The notes beneath the pieces were generated by a model. That model made no database searches, was not told the DNA's origin, and saw only the letters and a list, made by a program, of their open reading frames with translations. Shown in pieces: positions 25,118 through 34,529 of a DNA stretch of 44,808 nucleotides. Source of the stretch: an uncultured Clostridia bacterium (GTDB lineage Bacteria; Bacillota; Clostridia; TANB77; CAG-465). Position 1 is the stretch's first letter. Each line of letters begins with the position of its first letter. The position numbers and the translations under genes are program-made. Location of the stretch: contig CANRQA010000001.1 of NCBI GenBank assembly GCA_947632635.1, positions 1-44,808 on the forward strand, in the 5' to 3' direction.

Positions 25118-26735
25118 GTGAGAATTACTTTTTATGGTGCGGCAAGAACAGTAACAGGTTCATGCCATATGGTTGAAGTAAATGATAAAAAATTTTTAAT
25201 AGATTGTGGCCTTTTTCAAGGAAAATTAACAGACCAAATGTTAAACTATGAGAGTTTTCCTTTTGATATAACTAAAATTGATTTTGTTATATTAACTCAT
25301 GCACATATTGATCATAGTGGTAGGATACCTAAACTATATAAAGAGGGATATAAAGGTGTTATATATGCAACTGAGGCTACTGTTGATTTATGTAGTATAA
25401 TGCTTGCAGATAGCGGTCATATACAAGAAAAGGAAATAGAATGGGTAAATAAAAAGAGAATGAGAGCTCGGTAAAAAACCAACAGAACCTATATATACAG
25501 CACAAGATGGTATAGATTCACTTGAGCTATTTAGAGGAGTATCATATGAGGAAGAAGTAGTAATTGATGATAATATTTCATTTAAATTATATGATGCTGG
25601 TCATATGCTTGGCTCAAGTATAGTTGAATTAAATATAACAGAAGATGGTAAGAAACAAAAAATAGTTTTCTCAGGTGACCTTGGAAATATTAATATGCCA
25701 ATAATAAAAGACCCAACATATATTAAGGGGACTGATTATCTTGTTGTTGAATCAACATATGGCGATAGAATTCATGGAGAAATGGAAGACCAGTCTGGTA
25801 AGTTTGTACAAATATTACTTGATACAATAGGTCGTGGTGGTAATGTTATAATTCCTTCATTTGCAGTAGGAAGAACGCAAGAAATATTATACGAAATAAA
25901 TAAATATGCTGCTATGAAAGGCTTAGGAGATAAAATAAAAAAAATACCAGTATATGTAGATAGTCCACTTGCTGTTAATGCTACAAAAATATTTGAATGT
26001 AATCCTGAATATTATGATGATGAGGCACTTAAATATTTACTTAAAGGCGATAATCCTTTGGAATTTGAAAATTTACATTTTGTGTCTACTGCAGAAGAAT
26101 CAAAAGCATTAAATGATGATATGACACCAAAAGTTATTATATCTGCAAGTGGTATGTGCGAAGTTGGTAGAATTAAACATCATTTAAAACATAATTTATA
26201 TAGACCTGAGTGTACAGTGCTTTTTGTAGGATTTCAAGCAGAAGGTACTTTAGGTAAAAAAATACTTAGCGGTGAAAAATTAGTAAAAATATTTGGAGAA
26301 GAAATAGCTGTAAATGCAGAAGTAAAATACTTAGATGCTTTTTCAGGTCATGCTGATAGAGATGGAATAATTACATGGATAGATAAAATGGAAGAAAAGC
26401 CTAAGAATATATTTATTGTACATGGCGAATATACTGCAGAACAGTCATTAAAAAATTATATATATGATAAGTTTCATATTCGTTCCGTAATACCAGGCTT
26501 TGAGGAAACTTACACTATCGATGGAACACTTGTTGAAGATAATTTACCTACATATAAATCAACTAGATTTGATATATTAGAAACTTTATCTTTCTTAAAA
26601 CAAGATGTTGACGATATGACAAATGCTGTAAAATCTGAATTAAAACATAATGTTGAAACAGATGACTTAAATGATATATTAGTAAAATTAAATGATGTAA
26701 AAGAATCACTTGCTAAATTAAAAAATAGAAAATAA
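25118..26735 (+). pseudogene. Beta-CASP metallo-beta-lactamase fold RNA hydrolase, one-base frameshift
   Basis: The intact protein would be about 538 residues and resembles bacterial relatives of the CPSF73-type beta-CASP nucleases, which cut RNA with two zinc ions. The N-terminal part has GAARTVTGSCH and the metal motif THAHIDHSGRIP (about residue 66). After the shift come DAGHMLGSS, FSGDLG, FAVGRTQE, SASGMCEVGRIKHHL and DAFSGHADRDG, covering the remaining metallo-lactamase and beta-CASP motifs. The frame is broken by one extra base, C25469, in what should read RMRAGKKPTEPIYT. No other lesion is seen. AGAGGAG precedes GTG 25118. The defect may be a sequence error. Confidence 0.85.
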
Positions 26736-26752
26736 AAATAAAAAACAAATTA

Positions 26753-26792
26753 TAACTGTAAATATTTTATTATTTACAGTTATTTTCTTTTA
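26753..26792 (+). terminator. Intrinsic terminator
   Basis: A perfect 13-bp stem (26753-26765 with 26772-26784) with a 6-base loop, followed by a T-rich tract, ends the beta-CASP gene transcript. Confidence 0.75.
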
Positions 26793-26824
26793 GTTTGGAC
26801 ATATATTTAAATGAGGTAATTTTC

Positions 26825-27565
26825 ATGAAGATTAAAATATTTAGTATAGGAAAAGATAGAAATAAAATATTATGGTGGATAATTTTAACAGGCTTAATGG
26901 TAGCTACATTACTTATTGCAATAAGCATATACTTAATTACTTTAAATAAAAAGGAAGTAGTTATTGAAAAAAAAGATGATATATTTAATGTTGATAGCTA
27001 TAATGCAGAGTATAATATAACAGTAGTTTCAAATAAAACAACAAATAAATATCATATGAAAGAAGAGTATAAAAAAGAAGTAACAGAAAATAACGAAAAT
27101 GCCCAAGAAAATGAATTTTTTAAATTTGTAACTTCAAACGAAATAGGAGATACTATAACTTATGAAATTACAAATAATAGTTTAAAAATATCTTCTTCAA
27201 ATGAAATAAATAATTATATTTTAAGCGACTATTTAATGAAAAAAAGAAATATCTTTAGCTTTTCAACATTTTCTTCAATATATAATGATGTAAATCTATT
27301 AAATGAAGATAGTAGCAAAAATAGTTGTGCAAAGATTACTACAGAAGAATTTGATAATAAAACGTTATATAGAATGACTTTTAAAAAAGATTGTAATTGC
27401 GAAATTTGTACAAAATACAAAGAGTTATTTAGAGCAGGAATTCAAATTACAAAACTTGAACTTGTAATTTCAAATGAAACTAATATGCCTATTGAATATG
27501 TAGTATATAACAAAGATAATATGGCATATATAGATATATCATATGAGAATTTTCAGTTAAACTAG
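26825..27565 (+). CDS. Membrane-anchored protein, possibly LolA/GerS-like fold
   Basis: This 246-residue protein has a basic start, one membrane segment (about residues 18-42) and an extracytoplasmic domain rich in beta-strand patterns. It includes YNAEYNITVVSNKTTNKYHM near the start and MPIEYVVYNKDNMAYIDISY at the end. That opening and closing pattern resembles LolA-fold proteins such as the clostridial lipoprotein GerS, but there is no lipobox here and the similarity is only an impression. A CxCxxC cluster (CNCEIC) occurs around residue 195. ATG 26825 is chosen because GAGGTAA (26812-26818) precedes it. No strong promoter of its own was found. Confidence 0.5.
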   Translation: MKIKIFSIGKDRNKILWWIILTGLMVATLLIAISIYLITLNKKEVVIEKKDDIFNVDSYNAEYNITVVSNKTTNKYHMKEEYKKEVTENNENAQENEFFKFVTSNEIGDTITYEITNNSLKISSSNEINNYILSDYLMKKRNIFSFSTFSSIYNDVNLLNEDSSKNSCAKITTEEFDNKTLYRMTFKKDCNCEICTKYKELFRAGIQITKLELVISNETNMPIEYVVYNKDNMAYIDISYENFQLN

Positions 27566-27583
27566 AAAATTAGCAAAAAATAT

Positions 27584-27611
27584 TTGCTTTTTTTGCTATT
27601 TAGTGTATAAT
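27584..27611 (+). promoter_or_regulatory. Promoter of mazF-like gene
   Basis: TTGCTT (27584-27589), 16 bases and TATAAT (27606-27611), preceded by TG near the -10. A 10-bp inverted repeat (27571-27580 with 27589-27598) overlaps the -35 element. Confidence 0.6.
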
Positions 27612-27631
27612 ATATAAAGGTAGGGATAGTT

Positions 27632-28003
27632 TTGATTGTTAAACGTGGAGATATATTTTATGCCGACTTAGGACCTGTAATAGGGAGTGAACAAGATGGT
27701 ATAAGACCTGTACTTATTATTCAAAATGATATAGGTAATAAATATAGTCCAACGGTTATTGCACTTGCAATAACTACAAAAACTAAAGCAAATATACCTA
27801 CTCATATACCGATTGAAAAAGAGTCATCAGGACTAAAAAAAGATTCTATTATTTTAGTTGAACAAATTAGAACAATTGATAAAGCTAGACTTATTGAAAA
27901 AGTGGGACATCTTGACAAGGATATTATGGAAGATGTAAAGAGGGCGTTAAAATTAAGTTTTAATTTGCGTGGAAATATAGAAGATTTTTTTGATAACTGG
28001 TAA
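27632..28003 (+). CDS. MazF/PemK-type mRNA endoribonuclease toxin, no adjacent antitoxin
   Basis: MazF toxins cut single-stranded mRNA at short sequences. This 123-residue protein has the family's N-terminal KRGDIFYADLGPVIGSEQ with the conserved G and the IRPVLIIQND strand, a middle TTKTK, the ESSGLKKDSIILVEQIRTID segment that carries catalytic-site residues, and a C-terminal helix region. It is as long as Bacillus EndoA-type toxins. The start is TTG 27632, with AGGTAGGGA at 27618-27626. No MazE-like gene precedes it: the upstream neighbour is a membrane-anchored protein. PBP1A follows 31 bases later and may be cotranscribed. Confidence 0.9.
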   Translation: MIVKRGDIFYADLGPVIGSEQDGIRPVLIIQNDIGNKYSPTVIALAITTKTKANIPTHIPIEKESSGLKKDSIILVEQIRTIDKARLIEKVGHLDKDIMEDVKRALKLSFNLRGNIEDFFDNW

Positions 28004-28034
28004 TTTTTAAAGGTATATATTAGGGGTGAAAAAA

Positions 28035-30587
28035 ATGGAAGAAAATAGAGACTCTAGAAAAAAACACATTAAAAAAATGCCTATAAAAGGAAAGGACAGA
28101 TCCTCTCAAAATGGTGAACATACCAATAGGACTTTGGATGTTAATGGACAAACTAATTCTAAAAAGGGCAAAAAGAAAAATAAAAAAATAGGTTGGAAAA
28201 TATTTAGAATTTGTCTTTTTGTATTTATAGCGCTATTAATAGTTGGTGTTGGTGTTGTTTTAGGGGTTATTAGTGGAATTATTGATGAAACTGATAGTTT
28301 AGCTGAAGAAGAATTAGACGGAGTTAAACTAACATCTTTTGTTTATGATAAAGACGGAAATCAAATTGGAGAATTCTTTGATGAGGAAAATCGTGTTTCA
28401 ATAGAATATAAAGATATACCAACACACGTTGTTGATGCTATTGTAGCAATAGAGGATGAGCGTTTCTTTGAACATAAAGGTGTTGATCTTAAAAGAACAA
28501 TTGCGGCAATTGGTACATACATTTTAAATAAAGGGGATTCTACTTTTGGTGGAAGTACAATAACTCAACAATTAGTTAAAAATATTAAAGAGGATAATGA
28601 AAAAACTTGGAAAAGAAAGATAAGAGAGTGGTATAGGGCTTTTGTACTTGAATCTAAAGTTGATAAAGAAAGAATTTTTGCAGCTTATGCTAGTACCGTT
28701 TATTTAGGTGATGGAGCATATGGTGTAGAAGTTGCTGCACGTAATTATTTTGGTAAATCAATAAAAGATGTAAATATTGCAGAAGCAGCAGTTCTTGCAG
28801 CTGTTATTCAGTCACCTGAAGCTACAAATCCATATAGAAGTGATGAAGCAAAAGAAAAACTACTTGAAAGACAAAAAGTTGTACTTGCAAAAATGAAAGA
28901 ACTCGGAAAAATTACCGAAGAACAATATAATGAGGCTTTAAATTATGAAATAGTATTTACAAAAGCAAGTAATGAAACATCAAGCGGTGAAAAAATACAA
29001 TCATATTTTGTTGATGCAGTTTTTGAACAAGTAAAAAAAGACTTAATGGAACAATTAGGTTGGACTGAAGTTTCTGCTGTACAAAAATTATATACTGACG
29101 GATTAAAAATATATTCTACACAAGATACATCAGTTCAAAATGCAATTAATGATGCATATAACAATGACGCATGGTTTTATACTGATAGTGCAGGAACATT
29201 TATGCAAGGTGCTACTGTAGTTATTGAACAATCTACTGGTAATGTTGTAGGATTAATAGGTGGAGCAGATACAAAAACTGGTAATCGTCAATTTAATAGA
29301 GCAACTCAAGCACATAGGCAACCTGGTTCTTGTATGAAACCTTTAGGTGCATATGGACCTGCAATGGAACTTGGTTTAATTGGTCCTGGATCTGGAATAG
29401 ATGATTCAAATTTCCCAGCCGGAACTGCATATAACCCTCACAATTACTATGCTGGATTTAATGGCTTTGTTACTGTACGTAATGCAATAGCACAATCTAT
29501 GAATTTACCTGCTGTTCGTACAAATATGAAAGTTGATATAAGTTATGCATTTAATTTTGCAAAAAATGCAGGTTTAAAAGATTTAAGACCTGCAAGTAAT
29601 CCAACAGCTGATGGACAACACGATGAAAATACAGCTTCAATGGCACTTGGTGGTGTGACTGATGGATTTACTGTTATGGAAATGGCTAATGCATATGCAA
29701 CAATTGCAAATGGTGGTTTATACATTGAGCCAAAATTATATACAAAAGTTGTTGATAAAAATGGAAAAGAACTTTTAACTACAACTACTGAAGCAAAAAG
29801 AGTTATGAAAGATTCAACTGCATATATGTTAACAAGTTGTTTACAAACTGTTGTTACAGGTGGTACAGCAACTGGATATATAAGGGCTGGAAATATGCCT
29901 ATAGCAGGAAAAACTGGTAATACAAACGATGATAAAGACCAATGGTTCTGTGGCTTTACTCCGTATTATACAATAGCTTGTTGGAATGGATATGATGATC
30001 CTAAACCAATTGGATATAGGACTGGTACTAGAACAAGTTATCCATATACTTCTATGCGTACATTTAACAGTATTGTTAATGCAATAAGTGCAGGTAAAGA
30101 AGTAAAACAATTTGAGCGTCCAGCTTCCGTTATAAATGCATCAGTATGTAGAGATTCTGGTCTTGTTGCAACAGATGCTTGTAGAACAGATCCAAGAGGC
30201 GATAGAACTATAAATGATATGTTTGCTTCTGGTACAGTTCCAACTGCAACTTGTACTGTTCATAAAAAAGTAAAAATATGTAATGATACTGGTAAATTAG
30301 CTGCTGAATATTGTCCTAATACTTCTGAAAAATCATTTATATCAAGAGATTATGAACCAGCGACTCATCCGGCAGATTGGCAGTATATGGTACCTACTGA
30401 AACTTGTACAGTACATACAACTCCACCTGCTACTGAAAAGCCAAAAGAAGAAGAAAAAGATGATAAAGATAAAGACGATAATAAAGTAGATGTATATGGT
30501 AGCGGTAGTGGCAGTGGCTCTAGTACAACTAAACCATCTAGTTCTACTACAACAACTACTACAACTACAACAAATAAAAAAACATAG
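28035..30587 (+). CDS. Class A penicillin-binding protein (PBP1A-like)
   Basis: This bifunctional enzyme polymerises glycan strands and cross-links peptides in the cell wall. The 850-residue protein has a basic cytoplasmic tail, a membrane segment (about residues 55-80), a transglycosylase domain with AIEDERFFEHKGVD and FGGSTITQQLVKN, and a transpeptidase domain with the active serine in GSCMKPLGAYG, SMN and the KTG triad in IAGKTGNTN. A C-terminal region with cysteine-containing repeats (VCRDSG, TCTVHKK, ICNDTG, TCTVH) ends in a Lys/Glu/Asp then Ser/Thr-rich tail. ATG 28035 is chosen because AGGGG at 28022-28026 is then correctly spaced; the GTG at 28026 overlaps that site. Confidence 0.93.
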   Translation: MEENRDSRKKHIKKMPIKGKDRSSQNGEHTNRTLDVNGQTNSKKGKKKNKKIGWKIFRICLFVFIALLIVGVGVVLGVISGIIDETDSLAEEELDGVKLTSFVYDKDGNQIGEFFDEENRVSIEYKDIPTHVVDAIVAIEDERFFEHKGVDLKRTIAAIGTYILNKGDSTFGGSTITQQLVKNIKEDNEKTWKRKIREWYRAFVLESKVDKERIFAAYASTVYLGDGAYGVEVAARNYFGKSIKDVNIAEAAVLAAVIQSPEATNPYRSDEAKEKLLERQKVVLAKMKELGKITEEQYNEALNYEIVFTKASNETSSGEKIQSYFVDAVFEQVKKDLMEQLGWTEVSAVQKLYTDGLKIYSTQDTSVQNAINDAYNNDAWFYTDSAGTFMQGATVVIEQSTGNVVGLIGGADTKTGNRQFNRATQAHRQPGSCMKPLGAYGPAMELGLIGPGSGIDDSNFPAGTAYNPHNYYAGFNGFVTVRNAIAQSMNLPAVRTNMKVDISYAFNFAKNAGLKDLRPASNPTADGQHDENTASMALGGVTDGFTVMEMANAYATIANGGLYIEPKLYTKVVDKNGKELLTTTTEAKRVMKDSTAYMLTSCLQTVVTGGTATGYIRAGNMPIAGKTGNTNDDKDQWFCGFTPYYTIACWNGYDDPKPIGYRTGTRTSYPYTSMRTFNSIVNAISAGKEVKQFERPASVINASVCRDSGLVATDACRTDPRGDRTINDMFASGTVPTATCTVHKKVKICNDTGKLAAEYCPNTSEKSFISRDYEPATHPADWQYMVPTETCTVHTTPPATEKPKEEEKDDKDKDDNKVDVYGSGSGSGSSTTKPSSSTTTTTTTTTNKKT

Positions 30588-30595
30588 AAAATTAC

Positions 30596-30625
30596 AAAGA
30601 AGGATTAAAAAAATCCTTCTTTTTT
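30596..30625 (+). terminator. Intrinsic terminator of PBP1A gene
   Basis: Stem AGAAGGATT/AATCCTTCT (30598-30606 with 30612-30620) is followed by five T residues. Confidence 0.9.
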
Positions 30626-30638
30626 GTAACTACTAAGC

Positions 30639-30664
30639 AAAAAGGGCTCCAAAAAAGGAACCCT
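30639..30664 (-). terminator. Terminator of WG-repeat gene 1
   Basis: On the minus strand GGGTTCC, a six-T loop and GGAGCCC (one T-G pair) are followed by TTTTT. Related hairpins follow all five WG genes. Confidence 0.85.
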
Positions 30665-30738
30665 AAATTTATTTGTATATCTAATATTTATTTTTAAAAT
30701 TACAATTAAAAATTCGTAGACATATAAGATTGTTATAA

Positions 30739-32412
30739 CTAGTTTGCAGTAACATGAATAAGCTGATATTTACCATGAAGTTTTACTTTAGAAACTCCAT
30801 TTACAACGTTATCAACATTATTATATTTAATGGGAATAACTACATTGCCATTAGTATCAATAAGACCCCATTTGTCATTAAGGCATACTTTTGCAAATCC
30901 ATTTACAAATTCAGATGCATAATTATATTTGATGGGAGTAACTATACTACCATTAGTATCAATAAAACCATATTTATTATCAAGTATAACTCTAGCAAGT
31001 CCATTTTCAAAATCAAAAGCATCATCATATTTAATGGGAGTAATTTCTTTACCATTAATATTGATAAATCCCCATTTTTTATTAATACATACTCTTGCAA
31101 ATCCATTTACAAAATCATAAACAAGATCATATTTGATGGGAGTAATTTCTTTACCAGTAGTATCAATAAAACCGCGTTTGTTATTAAGGCTTACTATAGA
31201 AAATCCATTTACAAAACTTAAAACAATATTATCATATTTTATTGGGGTGATTTCTTTGCCATTAGTATTGATAAATCCCAATTTTTTATTAAGTGACACT
31301 TTTGCAAGCCCATTTTCAAAATTAGCAATATAATCGTATTTAATGCGAGTAACTTTTTTGCCACTAGTATTAATAACACCATATCTATCATTAATTCTTA
31401 CGTTTGCAAGTCCATTTACAAAATCATCAGCATAATCATATATGATTTCAGTTATTTCATTTCCAGTAGTATCAATAAAGCCACATTTGCCTTTAATACA
31501 TACCCTAGCAAATCCATTTACAAAATTTAAAACTTCATCATACTTAATTTTGGTTATCTCTTTACTATTAGTATCAATAAAACCAAATTTGCCATTAAGT
31601 TTTACTTTAGCAAACCCATTTACAAAATTTAAAACTTCATCATACTTAATTTTGGTTATCTCTTTACCATTAGTATCAATAAAACCAAGTTTGCCATTAA
31701 GTTTTACTCTAGCAAATTCATTTACAAAATCATAAGCATAATCATACTTAAATTCAGTTATTTCTTTTCCGGTAATATCGATAAAACCCCATTTGTCATT
31801 AATGCATACCATAGCAAACCCGTTTTCAAAATCATAAGCATCATCATATGTGATTTCACTTATCTCATTACCATAAGTGTCAATGAAGCCATATTTGTCT
31901 TTGAGTTTTACTCTAGCAAATCCATTTACAAAATCATATGCATAATCATACTTAATTTCAGTTATCTCTTTACCAGTAGTATCAATAAAACCGCATTTAT
32001 CATTAAATTCAACTTTAGCAAACCCATTTGCAAAATCATAAACATCATCATATTTTATTTCAGTAATTTCTTTACCAGTAGTATCAATAAAACCGCATTT
32101 ATCATTAAGTTCAACTCTAGCAAATCCATTTGCAAAATTATATGCATAATCATACTTAATTTCGATTATCTCTTTACCAGTGGTATCGATAAAACCCCAT
32201 TTATTATTAAGGCATACCGTAGCAAATCCATTTGTAAAATCATAAGCACTATCATATATGATTTTAGTTATTTCTTTACCATAAGCGTCAATAAAACCAT
32301 ATTTCCCATTGAGTTTTACTCTAACAAACCCATTTTCAAAAAAACCAATAATATCATATTTTATTCTACAAGTTCTTTCTACATCCATAGTTACAAAAGA
32401 ATTTCGTGCCAT
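30739..32412 (-). CDS. WG-repeat protein 1 (557 residues, about 15 repeats)
   Basis: Almost the whole protein consists of 34-residue WG-type (KWG) repeats. A typical unit begins K-x-G-F-I-D-T-x-G-K-E-I and ends with the N-G-F-A segment before a beta strand. About 15 full units plus a C-terminal partial are visible, after a short N-terminal cap (MARNSFVTMDVERTCRIKYD). The residue after the first K varies (W, C, Y, L, F or R). There is no signal peptide or membrane segment, so the product is probably cytoplasmic. WG repeats are thought to form beta-rich, propeller-like surfaces for binding; no function is known. Repeats 7 and 8 are near-identical in DNA. AAAGGAGGA precedes ATG 32412. It is the largest of five tandem paralogues. 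Confidence 0.85.
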   Translation of the reverse strand: MARNSFVTMDVERTCRIKYDIIGFFENGFVRVKLNGKYGFIDAYGKEITKIIYDSAYDFTNGFATVCLNNKWGFIDTTGKEIIEIKYDYAYNFANGFARVELNDKCGFIDTTGKEITEIKYDDVYDFANGFAKVEFNDKCGFIDTTGKEITEIKYDYAYDFVNGFARVKLKDKYGFIDTYGNEISEITYDDAYDFENGFAMVCINDKWGFIDITGKEITEFKYDYAYDFVNEFARVKLNGKLGFIDTNGKEITKIKYDEVLNFVNGFAKVKLNGKFGFIDTNSKEITKIKYDEVLNFVNGFARVCIKGKCGFIDTTGNEITEIIYDYADDFVNGLANVRINDRYGVINTSGKKVTRIKYDYIANFENGLAKVSLNKKLGFINTNGKEITPIKYDNIVLSFVNGFSIVSLNNKRGFIDTTGKEITPIKYDLVYDFVNGFARVCINKKWGFININGKEITPIKYDDAFDFENGLARVILDNKYGFIDTNGSIVTPIKYNYASEFVNGFAKVCLNDKWGLIDTNGNVVIPIKYNNVDNVVNGVSKVKLHGKYQLIHVTAN

Positions 32413-32467
32413 AATTAAAAGTCCTCCTTTAAAATTATTTAAATGATTAGATTACTAAATTTACTAG

Positions 32468-32496
32468 ATTATATCATGGTATCGGCTATAGTGCAA
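32468..32496 (-). promoter_or_regulatory. Promoter of WG-repeat gene 1
   Basis: Minus strand TTGCAC (32496-32491), 17 bases, then TATAAT (32473-32468) with an extended -10 TG. The same element precedes the other four WG genes, where the -35 is TTGCAT. Confidence 0.75.
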
Positions 32497-32566
32497 GTAA
32501 ATATGGCATTTTCTTAAAATAGATATAAACTTAAAATTTTCATTAACCTAAAAAAGTATATTGAAA

Positions 32567-32593
32567 ATAAAAGGGTTCCAAAAAAGGAACCCT
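32567..32593 (-). terminator. Terminator of WG-repeat gene 2
   Basis: Perfect GGGTTCC/GGAACCC stem on the minus strand with a T-only loop, followed by TTTTA. Confidence 0.85.
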
Positions 32594-32613
32594 AATAGAT
32601 AAGATTTTTATAA

Positions 32614-33264
32614 CTAGTTTACAGTAACTCGAATAAGCTGATATTTACCATGAAGTTTTACTTTAGAAACTCCATTTACAACATTATCAATATCATCATA
32701 TTTAATTGAAATAACTTCATTGCCATTAATATCAATAAGACCACATTTGTTATTAAGTTCAACTTTAGCAAATCCATTTACAAAATCATATGCATAATCA
32801 TATTTAATTGAAATAACTTCATTGCCACTCAAATCAATAAAACCAATTTTATCATTAATGCGCACCCTAGCAAATCCGTTTACAAAATTCCAAACATCAT
32901 CATACTTAATTTTAGTTATCTCTTTTCCAGTAGTATCAATAAAACCGCAGTTATCATTAAGTTCAACTCTAGCAAATCCACTTGCAAAACCAAAAACTTC
33001 ATCATACTTAATTTCAGTTATCTCTTTTCCAGTTGTATCAATAAAACCGCATTTATCATTAAGCTCGACTCTAGCGAACCCATTTACAAAATCATAAACG
33101 TAGTCATATTTGATTTCAGTTATTTCATTACCATGAGTGTCAATGAAACCATATTTTCCATTGAGTTTTACTATAGCAAACCCATTTTCAAAAAAACCAA
33201 TATTATCATATTTTCTTCTACAAGTTCTTTCTACATCCGTAGTTACAAAAGAATTTTGTGCCAT
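32614..33264 (-). CDS. WG-repeat protein 2 (216 residues, about 5 repeats)
   Basis: This is the shortest paralogue: about five full WG-type units and a partial. The N-terminal cap (MAQNSFVTTDVERTCRRKYD) is nearly the same as in gene 1, and the C-terminal end (KLHGKYQLIRVTVN) matches the gene 1 ending closely. Repeat 2 has NGF changed to SGF. Conserved termini with a variable number of middle units suggest the genes grow and shrink by unequal exchange between repeats. Promoter, leader, ribosome site and terminator are the shared cassette type. No signal peptide is present and the function is unknown. Confidence 0.83.
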   Translation of the reverse strand: MAQNSFVTTDVERTCRRKYDNIGFFENGFAIVKLNGKYGFIDTHGNEITEIKYDYVYDFVNGFARVELNDKCGFIDTTGKEITEIKYDEVFGFASGFARVELNDNCGFIDTTGKEITKIKYDDVWNFVNGFARVRINDKIGFIDLSGNEVISIKYDYAYDFVNGFAKVELNNKCGLIDINGNEVISIKYDDIDNVVNGVSKVKLHGKYQLIRVTVN

Positions 33265-33319
33265 AATTAAAAGTCCTCCTTTAAAATTATTTAATGGTTC
33301 ATTTATAAAAATTTATTAG

Positions 33320-33348
33320 ATTATATCATGGTATCAGCTATAATGCAA
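33320..33348 (-). promoter_or_regulatory. Promoter of WG-repeat gene 2
   Basis: Minus strand TTGCAT (33348-33343), 17 bases, TATAAT (33325-33320), with TG one base before the -10. Confidence 0.78.
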
Positions 33349-33445
33349 GTAAATATGTAAATAGATATAAATTGAAAATTTAAAAAGCTTAAATAAATTA
33401 TTTTTTATTAATAAACATTTAATATAAAAAAATCTATTAAAAGAT

Positions 33446-33470
33446 AAAAGGGCTCCAAAAAAGGAACACT
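33446..33470 (-). terminator. Degraded terminator of WG-repeat gene 3
   Basis: The same hairpin as in the sister cassettes, but one arm reads GTGTTCC instead of GGGTTCC on the minus strand, leaving a mismatch near the stem base. The T tail remains. Confidence 0.55.
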
Positions 33471-33490
33471 AATAGAGAAGATTTTTATAA

Positions 33491-34246
33491 CTAGCTTGCA
33501 TTAACATGAATAAAATGATATTTGCCATTAAGTTTTGCCATAACAACTCCATTTACAACGTTATTAACATTGTCATATTTAATTGGAATAACTTCATTGC
33601 CACTGGTATCAATAAGTCCAAATTTGTTATTAAGCAATACTCTTGAAAATCCATTTACAAAATCACAGATGTAATCATATTTAATATGAGTAATTTCTTT
33701 ACCATTAGTATTAATAAGACCCCATTTACCATCAAGATTTACTTGAGCAAGCCCATTTACAAAATTATAAACAAAATCATATTTAATGTCTGTTATTTCA
33801 TTGCCATTTTCATTAATGACCCCCCATTTTTTATTAAGTATTACATGAGCAAACCCATTTACAAAAGTTGAAACATAATCATATTTGATGTCTGTTATTT
33901 CCTTACCACTTTCATCAATGAATCCACATTTGTTATTAAGGCATACTTTTGCAAATCCATTTACAAATTTGTTAACGCAATCATATTTAATGTCTGTTAT
34001 TTCATTGCCATTTTCATCAATGAAACCCCATTTGTTATTAAAGCATACTTTTGAAAACCCATTTACAAATTCATCGAGGTAATCGTATTTAATGGAGGTA
34101 ACTTCATTACCATCAATATCAATAATACCATATTTGTTGTGAAGTTTTACTTTAGCTAAACCATTGATAAAAATATCACTAAAATCATCATATTTTGTTG
34201 CACATATTTTTGCTAAATCTTTAGTTATAAAACAAACTCCTACCAT
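33491..34246 (-). CDS. WG-repeat protein 3 (251 residues, about 6 repeats, most divergent)
   Basis: This copy has about six full WG-type units and a partial. It is the most divergent. Its N-terminal cap (MVGVCFITKDLAKICATKYD) differs from the MARNSFVT form of its neighbours, and its units often read GFIDENGNEITDIKYD. The C-terminal unit (NGVVMAKLNGKYHFIHVNAS) keeps the family pattern. It may be the oldest copy, or one that has exchanged less. Promoter and leader are well conserved, while its terminator is damaged. The product is probably cytoplasmic and its function is unknown. Confidence 0.83.
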   Translation of the reverse strand: MVGVCFITKDLAKICATKYDDFSDIFINGLAKVKLHNKYGIIDIDGNEVTSIKYDYLDEFVNGFSKVCFNNKWGFIDENGNEITDIKYDCVNKFVNGFAKVCLNNKCGFIDESGKEITDIKYDYVSTFVNGFAHVILNKKWGVINENGNEITDIKYDFVYNFVNGLAQVNLDGKWGLINTNGKEITHIKYDYICDFVNGFSRVLLNNKFGLIDTSGNEVIPIKYDNVNNVVNGVVMAKLNGKYHFIHVNAS

Positions 34247-34301
34247 AATTAAAAATCCTCCTTTAAAATTATTTAAATGATTAAATTATAAAATTTATTA
34301 G

Positions 34302-34330
34302 ATTATATCATGGTATCAGCTATAATGCAA
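34302..34330 (-). promoter_or_regulatory. Promoter of WG-repeat gene 3
   Basis: Minus strand TTGCAT (34330-34325), 17 bases, TATAAT (34307-34302), with TG one base before the -10. Confidence 0.78.
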
Positions 34331-34483
34331 GATATAGTAAATAGATATAAATTGAAAATTATAAAAAGTTTATATAGATTATTTCCCATTAATAAACTTT
34401 TAATATTAAAGAAAATAACATAAAGTAATTTACTGTTATAAAACTTAAAATTATATTAAATATTAAAAAAGGTATATTAAAAA

Positions 34484-34509
34484 AATAAAGGGCTCCAAAA
34501 AGGAACCCT
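34484..34509 (-). terminator. Terminator of WG-repeat gene 4
   Basis: Minus strand GGGTTCC, a five-T loop and GGAGCCC, followed by TTTA. Confidence 0.8.
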
Positions 34510-34529
34510 AATAGATAAGATTTTTATAA

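Noticed and set aside
27571-27598. Terminator before the mazF-like gene
   Set aside because: The 10-bp stem ends in GCTA without a T-run and overlaps the -35 element; at most it is an operator-like inverted repeat.
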